Shown in pieces: positions 1 through 8,541 of a stretch of 35,060 nt of DNA. A model generated the notes under the pieces. It was not told the origin of the DNA. It did not search any database and was given only the letters and a program-made list of their open reading frames with translations. Position 1 is the first letter of the stretch. Every line of letters starts with the position of its first letter. Source of the stretch: an uncultured Chlorobiaceae bacterium (GTDB taxonomy: Bacteria > Bacteroidota > Chlorobiia > Chlorobiales > Chlorobiaceae); NCBI GenBank assembly GCA_903822595.1, contig CAIJPS010000097.1, positions 1 to 35,060 on the forward strand, written 5' to 3'. Made by a program: the position numbers and the translations under genes.

Positions 1-138
1 CTTTTCTACAAATCCTGAGTGTCAGTGTTTTTGAGAAAGTCGATATAAATCAATTAGTTACGAATTCTGCTGGCACAATTGAGAACACCTATACCTCTAA
101 CCAGTTAGATTTATTTAACTTATAACCGGACAGTAGTG
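1..138 (+). mobile_element. 3' end of an IS4-like insertion sequence, left copy (partial)
   Basis: The frame beginning at position 3 encodes the C-terminal 40 residues of a transposase (FLQILSVSVFEKV at the front, NQLDLFNL at the end) and stops with TAA at 123-125. This tail is typical, from memory, of IS4-family DDE transposases that carry an N-terminal DUF4372. The element boundary is put at 138 because identity with the inverted copy at 34876-35013 stops there. The two copies differ at one base (acc versus act, a synonymous Thr codon), so they diverged recently. The 5' part of the element lies outside the window, so the far terminal repeat and target duplication cannot be checked. Confidence 0.8.
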
Positions 139-181
139 ATTGCTGAACATAAAATCTCGTATTCATTTAAAAGTTAAAACG

Positions 182-1189
182 ATGAGAAGCCCGATAACAG
201 GCAGGGAAATGACCCTGAAACGGGAACAGCGGATCATGGGATTCCGTAAAAATAACTATCCGGTTCAATACCACTATTACTACTGCAACGATAGTAAGCA
301 GCAGTTCACCAGCACTGAGCTTGATGAGATTAACCTGATTCAGGTGTACAATCAGTACCGGGATGAGCATAACCTCCCTTTTCCGGAAGAGATAAGCGCA
401 ATAAGGGCGTCCTATGAATTGTCAGCAGCCAAAATTGCGGAAATACTCGGGTTAGGAACAAACACCTACCGAAACTATGAGCAGGGTGAGGTTCCCAGTG
501 AATCGAATGCCCGACTGATACAGGTTGCTCAAGAGCCGGAGGAGTTTAAGAAAATTGTATACCTGAGTGGCGCTTTGCAGGGAAAACAACAGGAAAAACT
601 GACTGCGAGGATTGAACACCTGATAGAAAATCGTAAAAAAACAAGTTGTGTTGATCTTGAAGAGTATTTTCTTGGTTCAAAACTGCCCGATGAATATTCC
701 GGTTACAGAAGACCCTGCCTCGGAAAACTCTGCGAAATGGTTCTCTTTTTTGCGGAACAACTTAAACCATGGAAGACCAAGCTGAACAAACTGCTCTTCT
801 ATGCTGATTTCCTGCACTTTAAAACAACCGGATATTCGATCAGTGGCACCCGTTATTGTGCAATTTCCATGGGCCCGGTACCGGATAATTTTAACAGCAT
901 ATTTGAGTGGATTGAAAAACAGGGTGACGTCACTGTTGAAGAAAAGGAATTTCACAATGGCGGAACAGGTGAACAATTTTTTCCTGGAAATGGTTGTACA
1001 TTCAATGCCAAAATGTTTTCAGCGGAAGAGCTGCATACGTTAACAATAGTAGCCGAAACTTTTTCCCGTATCAGTACCAGAGAAATTATCAGGATCAGCC
1101 ATGAAGAAAAAGCATGGATTGAAAATGTTCACGCAAAGAGCCAGATGATCAGCTACCTCAAGTACGGGTTTGACTTGAAAGCCGTTTAA
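182..1189 (+). CDS. Panacea/SocA-type (DUF4065) antitoxin-like protein with MqsA-like N-terminus and HTH
   Basis: Predicted DNA-binding antitoxin or regulator of 335 residues. Domains in order: an MqsA/YgiT-like N-terminal segment (about 1-60) starting MRSPITGREM but lacking most of the zinc-binding cysteines of true MqsA; an XRE-type helix-turn-helix (about 75-110, with AAKIAEILGLGTNTYRNYEQGE); and a C-terminal DUF4065/Panacea domain (about 180-310, with KLNKLLFYADFLHF and MGPVPDNF). Proteins with this C-terminal domain act as antitoxins paired with varied toxins, or as proteolytic adaptors. The frame is open upstream to 140, but ATG 182 is preferred because it gives the family's usual N-terminus; there is no strong Shine-Dalgarno. 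The stop lies only 3 bp from the stop of the convergent MFS gene. No toxin gene is visible nearby: the upstream side is occupied by the IS end, so a partner may have been lost or displaced. Confidence 0.75.
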   Translation: MRSPITGREMTLKREQRIMGFRKNNYPVQYHYYYCNDSKQQFTSTELDEINLIQVYNQYRDEHNLPFPEEISAIRASYELSAAKIAEILGLGTNTYRNYEQGEVPSESNARLIQVAQEPEEFKKIVYLSGALQGKQQEKLTARIEHLIENRKKTSCVDLEEYFLGSKLPDEYSGYRRPCLGKLCEMVLFFAEQLKPWKTKLNKLLFYADFLHFKTTGYSISGTRYCAISMGPVPDNFNSIFEWIEKQGDVTVEEKEFHNGGTGEQFFPGNGCTFNAKMFSAEELHTLTIVAETFSRISTREIIRISHEEKAWIENVHAKSQMISYLKYGFDLKAV

Positions 1190-1192
1190 GCA

Positions 1193-2503
1193 TTACGACG
1201 CCTGGTAGCTGCTATAGGCCTTGCGTACCCCACGGCTGGTAAAAATGAGTGTCACCGCCGCCAGAATTGTTACGAGACAGCCGAGGCGGATGGCAAACCC
1301 GGTGCCGAAGTGTTCGGAGAGATAGCCTATTTCAAGGTTGCCAATTGGCATGAAGCCCATGAAAATCATCATGTAGAGGCTCATCACCCTGCCACGAAAA
1401 CGGTCGTCAACCGTGCTCTGGATGGTGGCGCTGATGGTTGATACGGCTGAAACAAGCCCGAATCCGCTGACAAAGAGAGCGGCGAGCGCCACCGGAAGGG
1501 CGGTGGTGTAGGTAAAGCCGATAAGGGCGAGAGCGAAGAGGATTGTTCCCCCGGCGATGAAGACGAGGCGGTCAATCTTTCTGGAGTAGATGGAGACGAG
1601 CACGGTGCCAACAACCGAGCCGAGACCCGACACGCCGTAGAGGTAGCCCATGCCTGACGCATCCATGCCGAAGGTACGCTTGGCAATAACAGGCAGCATG
1701 GTAACGTAAGACCATGCAAAAATTGAGATGACCGCAATAAACAAGATACTTGTTCTGATCAGTGGATGATTCCAGGAATAGTGCAGCCCCTCCCTGATTG
1801 CCTGCAGGGGATTCTGTGTGTTTTTTGCGACCGGCTCTTTTTGCGTGTTCTTCATGGAGAGCAGGGAGAGGAGAACGGCAAAAAAACTGACCCCGTTGAC
1901 CAGAAAGGCGCTGCCCGTACCGGTAGCCGATATCAAAAAACCGGCAATGGCGGGCCCGATAACCCGTGAAACGTTATAGATCGCTGAATTCATGGCAATG
2001 GCTGAGGGGAGATGTTCCCGCTCCACAATTTCGCTGAGAAAAGCCTGGAGTGCGGGCACGTTGAGGGCATTCACACAGCCAAGAAGAAATGAAAGCACAA
2101 GAATAATCCAGATAGTCACCGTACCAGTCACAGCAAAAATGCCAAGGATAAACGCAAGCAGCATGGCCGCAGACTGCGTCCAGAGCAGAATGGTGCGCCT
2201 TGGATAACGGTCAACAACAACGCCTCCAAAGAGAGAGAGAAAGAGGGTTGGTAGTGTGGAGGCCGCAGCGGCAAGCCCCACGTCAAAGGCGGAACCGGTT
2301 ATTTCGAGCACCAGCCACCCCTGCGCCACCATCTGTATCCAGGTGCCAACCATAGAGATCACCTGCCCCGGAAAATAGAGCCGGAAATTCTGACTCTCAA
2401 AGGCGGGAAACGCTGAAAGCAGTTGGCCGGAAAGGCCTCGACGCCTTCGAGGCTCCGTCATTTCAGGATTGGTTGGGGTGGCCGGTTCAGCAGGTAAAAT
2501 CAT
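1193..2503 (-). CDS. MFS transporter, MFS_3/enterobactin-exporter-like
   Basis: Predicted 12-helix inner-membrane major facilitator of 436 residues, probably a drug or siderophore exporter; the substrate cannot be told from sequence. After a charged cytoplasmic N-terminus (TEPRRRRGL) come helices with the motif GVVVDRYPRRTILL between TM2 and TM3, the usual MFS loop signature, and NVPALQAFLSEIVEREHLPSA-type text characteristic of the MFS_3 (EntS-like) subgroup. The ATG at 2503 gives the full length; an internal ATG at residue 15 (MTEPRRRR) is an alternative. The gene converges on the antitoxin-like gene with 3 bp between stop codons, leaving no room for a separate terminator. Family assignment is firm, function is not. 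Confidence 0.8.
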   Translation of the reverse strand: MILPAEPATPTNPEMTEPRRRRGLSGQLLSAFPAFESQNFRLYFPGQVISMVGTWIQMVAQGWLVLEITGSAFDVGLAAAASTLPTLFLSLFGGVVVDRYPRRTILLWTQSAAMLLAFILGIFAVTGTVTIWIILVLSFLLGCVNALNVPALQAFLSEIVEREHLPSAIAMNSAIYNVSRVIGPAIAGFLISATGTGSAFLVNGVSFFAVLLSLLSMKNTQKEPVAKNTQNPLQAIREGLHYSWNHPLIRTSILFIAVISIFAWSYVTMLPVIAKRTFGMDASGMGYLYGVSGLGSVVGTVLVSIYSRKIDRLVFIAGGTILFALALIGFTYTTALPVALAALFVSGFGLVSAVSTISATIQSTVDDRFRGRVMSLYMMIFMGFMPIGNLEIGYLSEHFGTGFAIRLGCLVTILAAVTLIFTSRGVRKAYSSYQAS

Positions 2504-2653
2504 CGCATCAAAACATCTTCAGTTATACTCATTCTTCAGCGTTCAAAGGTATCAAAAGAAAGCGAAATTTCTTGCTGATTTAGCACCGATACCAGAGAAA
2601 ACAGGTTACGGCTGAAGGCGAAGAGCCATCGGCTGATTGATCATAAGAGATGC

Positions 2654-2679
2654 AATTCTCTTCCTCTTTCAAGAGAATT
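2654..2679. repeat. Inverted repeat upstream of the acetate-transporter-like gene
   Basis: Perfect 9-bp inverted repeat (AATTCTCTT / AAGAGAATT) with an 8-nt loop, ending 90 bp before the start codon at 2770. It lacks a following T-run, so it is more likely an operator or leader hairpin than a terminator. No role is established. Confidence 0.35.
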
Positions 2680-2769
2680 AGCCGTACATTAACGCAGCCA
2701 TTACCGATGACAATGGTGATGGTCATAGTGTTAACTTTTATCAACAAGAAAAAAAAAGGAGTTTTTCCA

Positions 2770-3315
2770 ATGAATGTTGTTAATCCGGAAGCTATCGGGT
2801 TGTTCGGGCTGATGATCACCGTCTGGGTGTTCGGACTTGAACAGTTGGGATTCGGACTTGACAAGGAGACAGATCACGCAAAACTGGGACGCAATCTCGC
2901 CCATATCGCCCTCTGGTTCGGCGGTGTTGCGCAGCTTTTCACCGCAACCTGCATGTATCTGTTCGACATGGGGTTGCCTGCTGACATCAGGATTTACCTG
3001 GGCACCATCTTTGCTACATACGGGCTTTTCTGGGTTATTGTCGCCATGCATTTCTACAACCCCGGCGACAAAAAGATCTATGCCCACATGTTTCTCGGTA
3101 TTTTTTTTATCACGGCAGTTTTCAGCTACAAGGCCATTCTTCTTGGTAAAATCTGGCCTTTGGCTACGGTGCTGCTGCTCATCAACCTGCTGACCATCCT
3201 GCTGCCGTTTACGTGGTACAAGCAGAACACTGTCATTACAAAAATCTGTGGTGCAACGAATGTTGCTATCGGCCTTTGCGCCATTCCACTGCTCTTCAAG
3301 GCCCTGGGCGTGTAA
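2770..3315 (+). CDS. GPR1/FUN34/YaaH (SatP)-like acetate uptake membrane protein
   Basis: Small membrane protein of 181 residues with about six hydrophobic segments. The N-terminal NPEAIGLFGL corresponds to the NPAPLGL signature of the AceTr (GPR1/FUN34/YaaH) family. The later GGVAQLFTA and YGLFWV match conserved segments of E. coli SatP (GGIAQIFAG, YGSFWL). The family moves acetate or succinate with protons, which would suit a photoautotroph that co-assimilates acetate. The start at 2770 is chosen over an upstream in-frame ATG at 2650 because a strong Shine-Dalgarno (AAAAGGAG, 2754-2761) lies 8 nt before it and the family signature starts right after. A 13-bp hairpin follows the gene. Transport substrate is inferred. 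Confidence 0.65.
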   Translation: MNVVNPEAIGLFGLMITVWVFGLEQLGFGLDKETDHAKLGRNLAHIALWFGGVAQLFTATCMYLFDMGLPADIRIYLGTIFATYGLFWVIVAMHFYNPGDKKIYAHMFLGIFFITAVFSYKAILLGKIWPLATVLLLINLLTILLPFTWYKQNTVITKICGATNVAIGLCAIPLLFKALGV

Positions 3316-3330
3316 CTGTTTGCACATCTT

Positions 3331-3367
3331 GCCCGAAACAGCCATCAGTTTTACGGCTGTTTCGGGC
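3331..3367 (+). terminator. Strong hairpin after the acetate-transporter-like gene
   Basis: Thirteen base pairs (GCCCGAAACAGCC / GGCTGTTTCGGGC) with an 11-nt loop, starting 16 bp after the stop at 3315. It sits between two convergent genes and probably terminates or stabilises transcripts. No T-run follows on either strand, so simple intrinsic termination is not certain. Confidence 0.5.
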
Positions 3368-3480
3368 CGCACCGATACCACCCCACGTTTCAGCTCCAGC
3401 GTAAGAGTTTTTACTATTTTTCTGAAGGAAGAGCCCAAGCAATAAGGCCTCCAGTTCAGCAGATCTTTGGATTGAAAAAC

Positions 3481-4095
3481 TCACAGGATAAGCTCACCAC
3501 CGCAGACCCGAAGAATCGTATTGATGAATGCTTTCAGCGCCGGGCATTGATTGATTGCCACCATCAAATCATTACCAAGCAGAATGTTACCAGCATCACG
3601 AGTTTTAATATAACCATGATTACACGTGCCAATCCTGAACATCTCAATAAGACGGTGAGCTGGCAGATTACCATGGTTCACCTTTTCCGGATTTCCTGAG
3701 GGAGCAGCCTTGTTATGACCCGCAAGTTTCTGAATCTTGGGCCAGTAGGGTAATAACCATGCCTCAAAATCGTGCTGAGCCGCGTGGGGATGAAAACGCG
3801 GTTCTTCTCCAACCCATTGCCGCATTTTTCTTTTTGCATCGGCTGCGTCAAGAAACTCAGGAGGCTGCGTACCTGTATAAACATCTGTCAATGCAATAAC
3901 ATGATCTGCCGGGTTTCTGCCTTTATAAAAGTTTTCAACAACACGTTTCAGTTTGTCATCTGTTGGAATGCGCCCATTATAAGGAAAAAAGTCCAACGCA
4001 GGCATCCTGCCTGAGAGACGATGCTTCAAAAAATCAAGCAAATAGGGCTTGAAAGTTTTTTCGGTTTTCCCCTCAACCAGTATGGTTATCTTCAT
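3481..4095 (-). CDS. Toprim-like DUF4276-family protein, partner of the upstream ATPase
   Basis: Predicted Toprim-fold nuclease-like protein of 204 residues. It begins MKITILVEGKTEK, placing the Toprim glutamate at E8. ALTDVY around D71 occupies the DxD position, but the second Asp is replaced by Tyr. QHDFEAWLLPYW at about 107-118 resembles the FEAWLL segment conserved in DUF4276/RloB-like proteins. The start is ATG 4095 because it overlaps the TGA of the ATPase gene (ATGA, 4095-4092), the usual sign of translational coupling; an extended in-frame start at 4125 is less likely. ATPase plus Toprim partners are known from OLD-like and PARIS-type anti-phage systems. Membership in a described system is not shown here, and a defence role is an inference from architecture. 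Confidence 0.65.
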   Translation of the reverse strand: MKITILVEGKTEKTFKPYLLDFLKHRLSGRMPALDFFPYNGRIPTDDKLKRVVENFYKGRNPADHVIALTDVYTGTQPPEFLDAADAKRKMRQWVGEEPRFHPHAAQHDFEAWLLPYWPKIQKLAGHNKAAPSGNPEKVNHGNLPAHRLIEMFRIGTCNHGYIKTRDAGNILLGNDLMVAINQCPALKAFINTILRVCGGELIL

Positions 4096-5255
4096 GAACG
4101 CCCCCCCATTCGCCCCATCTGCCACAACTCATCAAGAGTGTATTCGCCGAGCCAATGATCGAGATCAAGCTGGTCGGCCCAATTAGCAGTAGAACAACCA
4201 TCTTCATCAATATCCATAACGATCACCTCTTCAGGCTTCAAAAAGCGTATAAACCTGTCTGAATGGGTCGCAATAATCAACTGCGTTCTCGTTGACGCTT
4301 CACGCATCAGGTCAGCAAGCAAGCTTAACAGCTCAGGATGCAGACTGACCTCCGGTTCATCAATCATGGTAACCGTAGAAAGATTGGGGCTTTGCAGGAG
4401 CGATACAAGCCAGAGAAAACGAAGCGTGCCTTCAGAGAGCTCATTCATATACATTGGCTTGCTGAAGTTCCGGTCTTTCCAGGTCATTGCCAGCATCCCG
4501 GCGGCGACTGGTGGAAAACTTATCTCTTCAAAATCAGGAAAGGCCGCCCTGAGCGAATCCGTAATGACATCGAACCGGTTTCGGTCAGTTTCTCTTAGAT
4601 AGTAAAGATAGGGAACAAGATCCTCACCGTCAGGACCGGGCAATGTCGCAGGCTTCATTTGCTGCGGCAATTTCACCGGAGCACGTGGGCTAACATCAAG
4701 AACATGGTATTGTGTGGCGGTTGCAAGAATGCGCCGAAGTTCCTCAGGTTGACGATACATTTTCGGAACCTGTGCAAGCGCAGTTTCTATAGGGTTTTGT
4801 TCCCAATCAGGTGTGCAAAGTCCTTTTTTCCCGTTTTTTCCTTGCTCATAATAACGAATGCGCCCCTCTGAAGAATCAATATGCTTAAACGGTTCCGACT
4901 CAGAATATCCATCTCTTTTTTGTGAAAGAATCTCCCTTGATATAGCATAGCCATTCCCTTTCGGAACAAGAGACAAATCGTACTCAAGAAGTTCATGATC
5001 GGGAACTTCCATTTCAACAATAAAAGAGAGCTCTTCACTTTTGCCCCGTGTCAGGATGTTTGCTATCCCGCCAAATTTCGAAAGAGTGCCATTCAGATTA
5101 CCAGAGGCTGAAGCGGAAAGCGTGGTACACGCATCAAGCAGAGAGGTTTTTCCAACTCCATTTGCACCAATCAGCACCATAAAGGGCCTCATGGGCAGCT
5201 CCAAAGACCTCAACCTGCGAAATCCGGAGATTTTTATCCGATTAATTTTGAACAT
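4092..5255 (-). CDS. AAA_21/ABC-type ATPase of an ATPase-Toprim pair
   Basis: SMC/OLD-like ATPase of 387 residues. Visible motifs: N-terminal FKINRIKISGFRRLRSLEL, the usual start of this class; Walker A GANGVGKTS at 30-38; ABC-like signature LSEGT at about 273-277; Walker B MIDEPEVSLHP at about 297-306 with catalytic E300; and switch histidine H331 in IIATHSD. These are the marks of overcoming-lysogenization-defect and AAA_15/AAA_21 ATPases that sense or load an effector. The ATG at 5255 has a GGAG Shine-Dalgarno about 5 nt upstream. It is followed by the Toprim gene with a 4-bp ATGA overlap, so the two proteins are probably made in balanced amounts as a complex. It is an isolated two-gene unit facing away from the SNF2 gene. 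Confidence 0.8.
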   Translation of the reverse strand: MFKINRIKISGFRRLRSLELPMRPFMVLIGANGVGKTSLLDACTTLSASASGNLNGTLSKFGGIANILTRGKSEELSFIVEMEVPDHELLEYDLSLVPKGNGYAISREILSQKRDGYSESEPFKHIDSSEGRIRYYEQGKNGKKGLCTPDWEQNPIETALAQVPKMYRQPEELRRILATATQYHVLDVSPRAPVKLPQQMKPATLPGPDGEDLVPYLYYLRETDRNRFDVITDSLRAAFPDFEEISFPPVAAGMLAMTWKDRNFSKPMYMNELSEGTLRFLWLVSLLQSPNLSTVTMIDEPEVSLHPELLSLLADLMREASTRTQLIIATHSDRFIRFLKPEEVIVMDIDEDGCSTANWADQLDLDHWLGEYTLDELWQMGRMGGRS

Positions 5256-5511
5256 GTCTACTCCATTGAAACATACCTGATGTTTGATACACGAAACTTG
5301 CTCCCGTTGTAAAAAGTAACGAATAATTTATGATCATTATCCACAACAATTCCGGGAAACCATTGTTTTTTCGGATATTGACCGTTTGCATGTTGTTCTG
5401 AAGCACCTGTTATTCTATTTTATAACTTCTTTTGAATCATGGAACAAGCCTGAAATTACCTGTCAAGACATGATGATTGAAAATGAGCCGATTACCCCTG
5501 CAGGATAGCCA

Positions 5512-8500
5512 ATGATAGCACTGCATATCTCCATATTTGACGGTGTCCCGTTCCTTTGGAGTGAGGGAAAAAAGATCGGTATGCCGAAAGAGTTGCGACT
5601 GGCAATGGATGGCATTCGCATGATTTCCCTGCGCAGCAACACCACAAAAGAGTTTTGTGTCTGGCTGCCCTGCAGGGGAGAAAAACCTGTTCCATCTTCT
5701 CCGCTTGTCGGCACAGGGCCCGAAATGATGGGCGAGGAGAGCCTCAAAGCGTTTCCGATTACCGCGCTTCGGCTGAATTCCACATCATTGTTTGAGCTTT
5801 CCCTGCTCTCCGAAAAGGGCAACATCCCCGGAAGTGGCGTCATCTTCGGAAGCTCTCTCCTCTGGATACGGCAAGTTCGAAAAATTGCACTGAATATCAT
5901 CAGAAGCGAGTCGCTGCTGCCTTCGATGGTCAGAAAAGATACATTTCAGGAGGCCCTGTGGCAGCCACTCCCCGACAGTGCGACATCACAGTCGCTGGAA
6001 AAACTTGCGGCGACCATGCCTGCGGTATGCCGTTCGCTCAGCCGTACCGACACGCAACCACCGGAAGTGCCAAAACGGTTGGCGCTCCGGAGGCTTCTCT
6101 CTTTCATTGTCAATGTGCTGGTACGTCCTTCTGAGAAAGCGGGTACATTAAAAATCAACGAATTCGAGAGCGTCCATGATGCATGGCTTCATGCGCTGTC
6201 GAGCAGTGATGCAAGGGTGAACTGGAAAAATGAGCAGGAGATTGAGCAATTTTCCTGTCAACTCAACGCATGGCGCCGTCCAATTGAGATCCATGAACGC
6301 TCACCCTTCAGGTTCTGCTTTCAATTGACCGAGCCCGCGCTGAAAGGGAAAAAACAGGATCGCTGGCATGTCGGCTATCAACTGCAATTGAAAGCTGACC
6401 CAAGCCTGATTCTCAACGCCGGGGATCTCTGGAAGCCCGAGAGCGCTGCATCACAGCACGCCTCTTCCTACTCCTCCGATTATACCGAATTCATGCTCAC
6501 GGCACTGGGGCAGGCCTCCGGCCTCTGCCCCGCAGTCACCCAAAGCCTGAAAAAGAAAAATCCGGGCGGTTTCGATCTTGCTACAGAGGGCGCATACCAA
6601 TTTTTGCTGGAATATGCCGAGCTGCTGCGAAGCGCCGGATTTGTTGTCATGCTTCCCTCGTGGTGGAGCAGCCGCAGGGCGCTCAACCGTATCGGAATCA
6701 AAACAAAAGTGAAACTTCCTGCCATGAAGGGAAGCGGATCGGGTCTCACGCTGGAAAGCATGGTTGCCTGCGATTATGCCGCAGCAATCGGCAATGAAGA
6801 GCTTGACTTGCAGGAACTGAAAACGCTGGCCGAATTGAAATCTCCACTGGTGAAAGTTCGGGGGCAGTGGACACAGATTGACCATAAAGAGCTTCTCAAT
6901 GCCCTGCATTTTCTTGAAAAAAATCCAACCGGTGAGCTTTCTGCCAGAGAACTTCTCGGAACAGCGCTTGGAGCACAGAAAAAGGAGGATGCTCACGTTA
7001 TCAGGGCGGTTGAAATCGAAGGATGGCTTCAGGAGCTGCTTGAAAAGCTCTCGAGCCAGGGCCAGTTTGAGCTGCTTCCATCACCAGGGCATTTTCAGGG
7101 AACGCTTCGCACCTATCAGGAGCGGGGGTTTTCATGGCTCTCCTTTCTCCGCAAGTGGGGGCTTGGCGCCTGCCTTGCTGACGATATGGGCCTTGGCAAA
7201 ACCATCCAGACTCTTGCTATGCTGCAACGGGATCGTGAGCAGGGAGAAAAACGGGCGGTGCTCCTGATTTGCCCCACCTCCGTTGTCAATAACTGGCGAA
7301 AGGAGGCTGAACGTTTCACTCCGGATTTGGCGGTGCTGATACATCACGGTGGTGACCGGATGAAAACCGCAGATTTTCGCAAAGCAGCCAATGCGTCGGC
7401 TCTTGTTATTTCGAGTTACGGACTCTTGCAGCGCGACCTTGAATTTTTGTCGAAGGTTCCATGGGCGGGCATTATTCTGGATGAAGCGCAGAACATCAAA
7501 AACCCTGAGACAAAGCAGTCGAAAGCGGCAAGAGCAATCAAGGCCGATTACCGCATTGCCCTGACCGGTACCCCTGTTGAAAATCATGTCGGTGACCTCT
7601 GGGCGCTGATGGATTTTCTCAATCCCGGCTTTCTCGGCACCCAACACTTTTTCAGGCAGAACTTCTATCTCCCGATACAGTGGTATGGCGACAGTGAGGC
7701 ATCAGCAAGGCTGAAATCACTCACCGGGCCCTTTATTTTGCGCCGTATGAAGACAGACAAGACTATTATCTCCGATCTGCCCGACAAGATTGAAATGAAG
7801 GAGTATTGCACGCTGACCAAAGAGCAGGCATCGCTCTACAAGGCTGTTGTTGATGAGCTGCAAGAGAAAATCGAGAGCGCCGAAGGTATTGACCGAAGCG
7901 GACTGGTGCTGGCGCTGCTGGTGAAACTCAAGCAGGTCTGCAACCATCCGGCACACTTTCTCGGCGACAATTCTGCCATTGAACATCGCTCAGGCAAAAT
8001 AAAGCGGCTGACAGAACTGCTTGGCGACATCCGTGAAGCGGGGGAAAAAACACTGCTCTTTACCCAGTTTACTCAAATGGGCACGATGCTCCAGTTCTAC
8101 CTTCAGGATCTCTACGGCGAAGAGGTACTCTTTCTGCACGGTGGAGTAACAAAAAAAAGGCGGGATGAGATGGTGGAGAGGTTCCAGCATGAGGGGGGGA
8201 ATTCACCGGCAATTTTTATTCTGTCACTGAAAGCGGGAGGGACCGGCCTGAACCTGACAGGCGCCAACCACGTCGTTCACTTCGACCGATGGTGGAACCC
8301 GGCGGTGGAGAATCAGGCGACCGATCGCGCCTTCCGTATCGGGCAGCACAAAAATGTGGAAGTCCATAAATTTATTACAACAGGCACCCTCGAAGAGCGC
8401 ATTGATGAGATGATTGAGAAAAAAACAACGGTCGCTGGCCAGGTTCTCGGAACGGGTGAGCAGTGGCTGACCGAACTGTCGAATAATGATTTGCGCAGCC

Positions 8501-8535
8501 TGATTATGCTCAGTCAGGACGCAATGGAAGAGTAA
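5512..8535 (+). CDS. SNF2-family DNA helicase/translocase
   Basis: Large ATP-dependent DNA translocase of 1007 residues. The N-terminal half (about 1-500) is a long accessory region typical of bacterial SNF2 proteins. The motor follows: motif I DDMGLGKT at about 557-564, motif II DEAQ at about 657-660, TGTPVEN soon after, a helicase-C lobe with LFTQFTQMG, and motif VI with QATDRAFRIGQ near 935-947. Every motor motif appears intact. The start ATG 5512 follows a GCAGGA-type Shine-Dalgarno and gives MIALH, matching the usual beginning of relatives as remembered. The SWIM zinc-finger gene begins 6 bp after the stop. SNF2-SWIM pairs recur in bacteria (for example ywqA-ywqB in Bacillus) and are thought to act in DNA repair or transcription recycling; the specific role here is unknown. 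Confidence 0.92.
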   Translation: MIALHISIFDGVPFLWSEGKKIGMPKELRLAMDGIRMISLRSNTTKEFCVWLPCRGEKPVPSSPLVGTGPEMMGEESLKAFPITALRLNSTSLFELSLLSEKGNIPGSGVIFGSSLLWIRQVRKIALNIIRSESLLPSMVRKDTFQEALWQPLPDSATSQSLEKLAATMPAVCRSLSRTDTQPPEVPKRLALRRLLSFIVNVLVRPSEKAGTLKINEFESVHDAWLHALSSSDARVNWKNEQEIEQFSCQLNAWRRPIEIHERSPFRFCFQLTEPALKGKKQDRWHVGYQLQLKADPSLILNAGDLWKPESAASQHASSYSSDYTEFMLTALGQASGLCPAVTQSLKKKNPGGFDLATEGAYQFLLEYAELLRSAGFVVMLPSWWSSRRALNRIGIKTKVKLPAMKGSGSGLTLESMVACDYAAAIGNEELDLQELKTLAELKSPLVKVRGQWTQIDHKELLNALHFLEKNPTGELSARELLGTALGAQKKEDAHVIRAVEIEGWLQELLEKLSSQGQFELLPSPGHFQGTLRTYQERGFSWLSFLRKWGLGACLADDMGLGKTIQTLAMLQRDREQGEKRAVLLICPTSVVNNWRKEAERFTPDLAVLIHHGGDRMKTADFRKAANASALVISSYGLLQRDLEFLSKVPWAGIILDEAQNIKNPETKQSKAARAIKADYRIALTGTPVENHVGDLWALMDFLNPGFLGTQHFFRQNFYLPIQWYGDSEASARLKSLTGPFILRRMKTDKTIISDLPDKIEMKEYCTLTKEQASLYKAVVDELQEKIESAEGIDRSGLVLALLVKLKQVCNHPAHFLGDNSAIEHRSGKIKRLTELLGDIREAGEKTLLFTQFTQMGTMLQFYLQDLYGEEVLFLHGGVTKKRRDEMVERFQHEGGNSPAIFILSLKAGGTGLNLTGANHVVHFDRWWNPAVENQATDRAFRIGQHKNVEVHKFITTGTLEERIDEMIEKKTTVAGQVLGTGEQWLTELSNNDLRSLIMLSQDAMEE

Positions 8536-8541
8536 CGGTTA

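Noticed and set aside
2582-3380. 12-bp direct repeat GCACCGATACCA at 2583 and 3369 flanking the acetate-transporter-like gene
   Set aside because: It could be a mobile-element footprint, but there are no terminal repeats or transposase and one short match is compatible with chance.
2731-3438. 235-codon minus-strand frame opposite the acetate-transporter-like gene
   Set aside because: The plus-strand gene has a Shine-Dalgarno and family motifs; the antisense product is rich in Gln/Glu with no domain.
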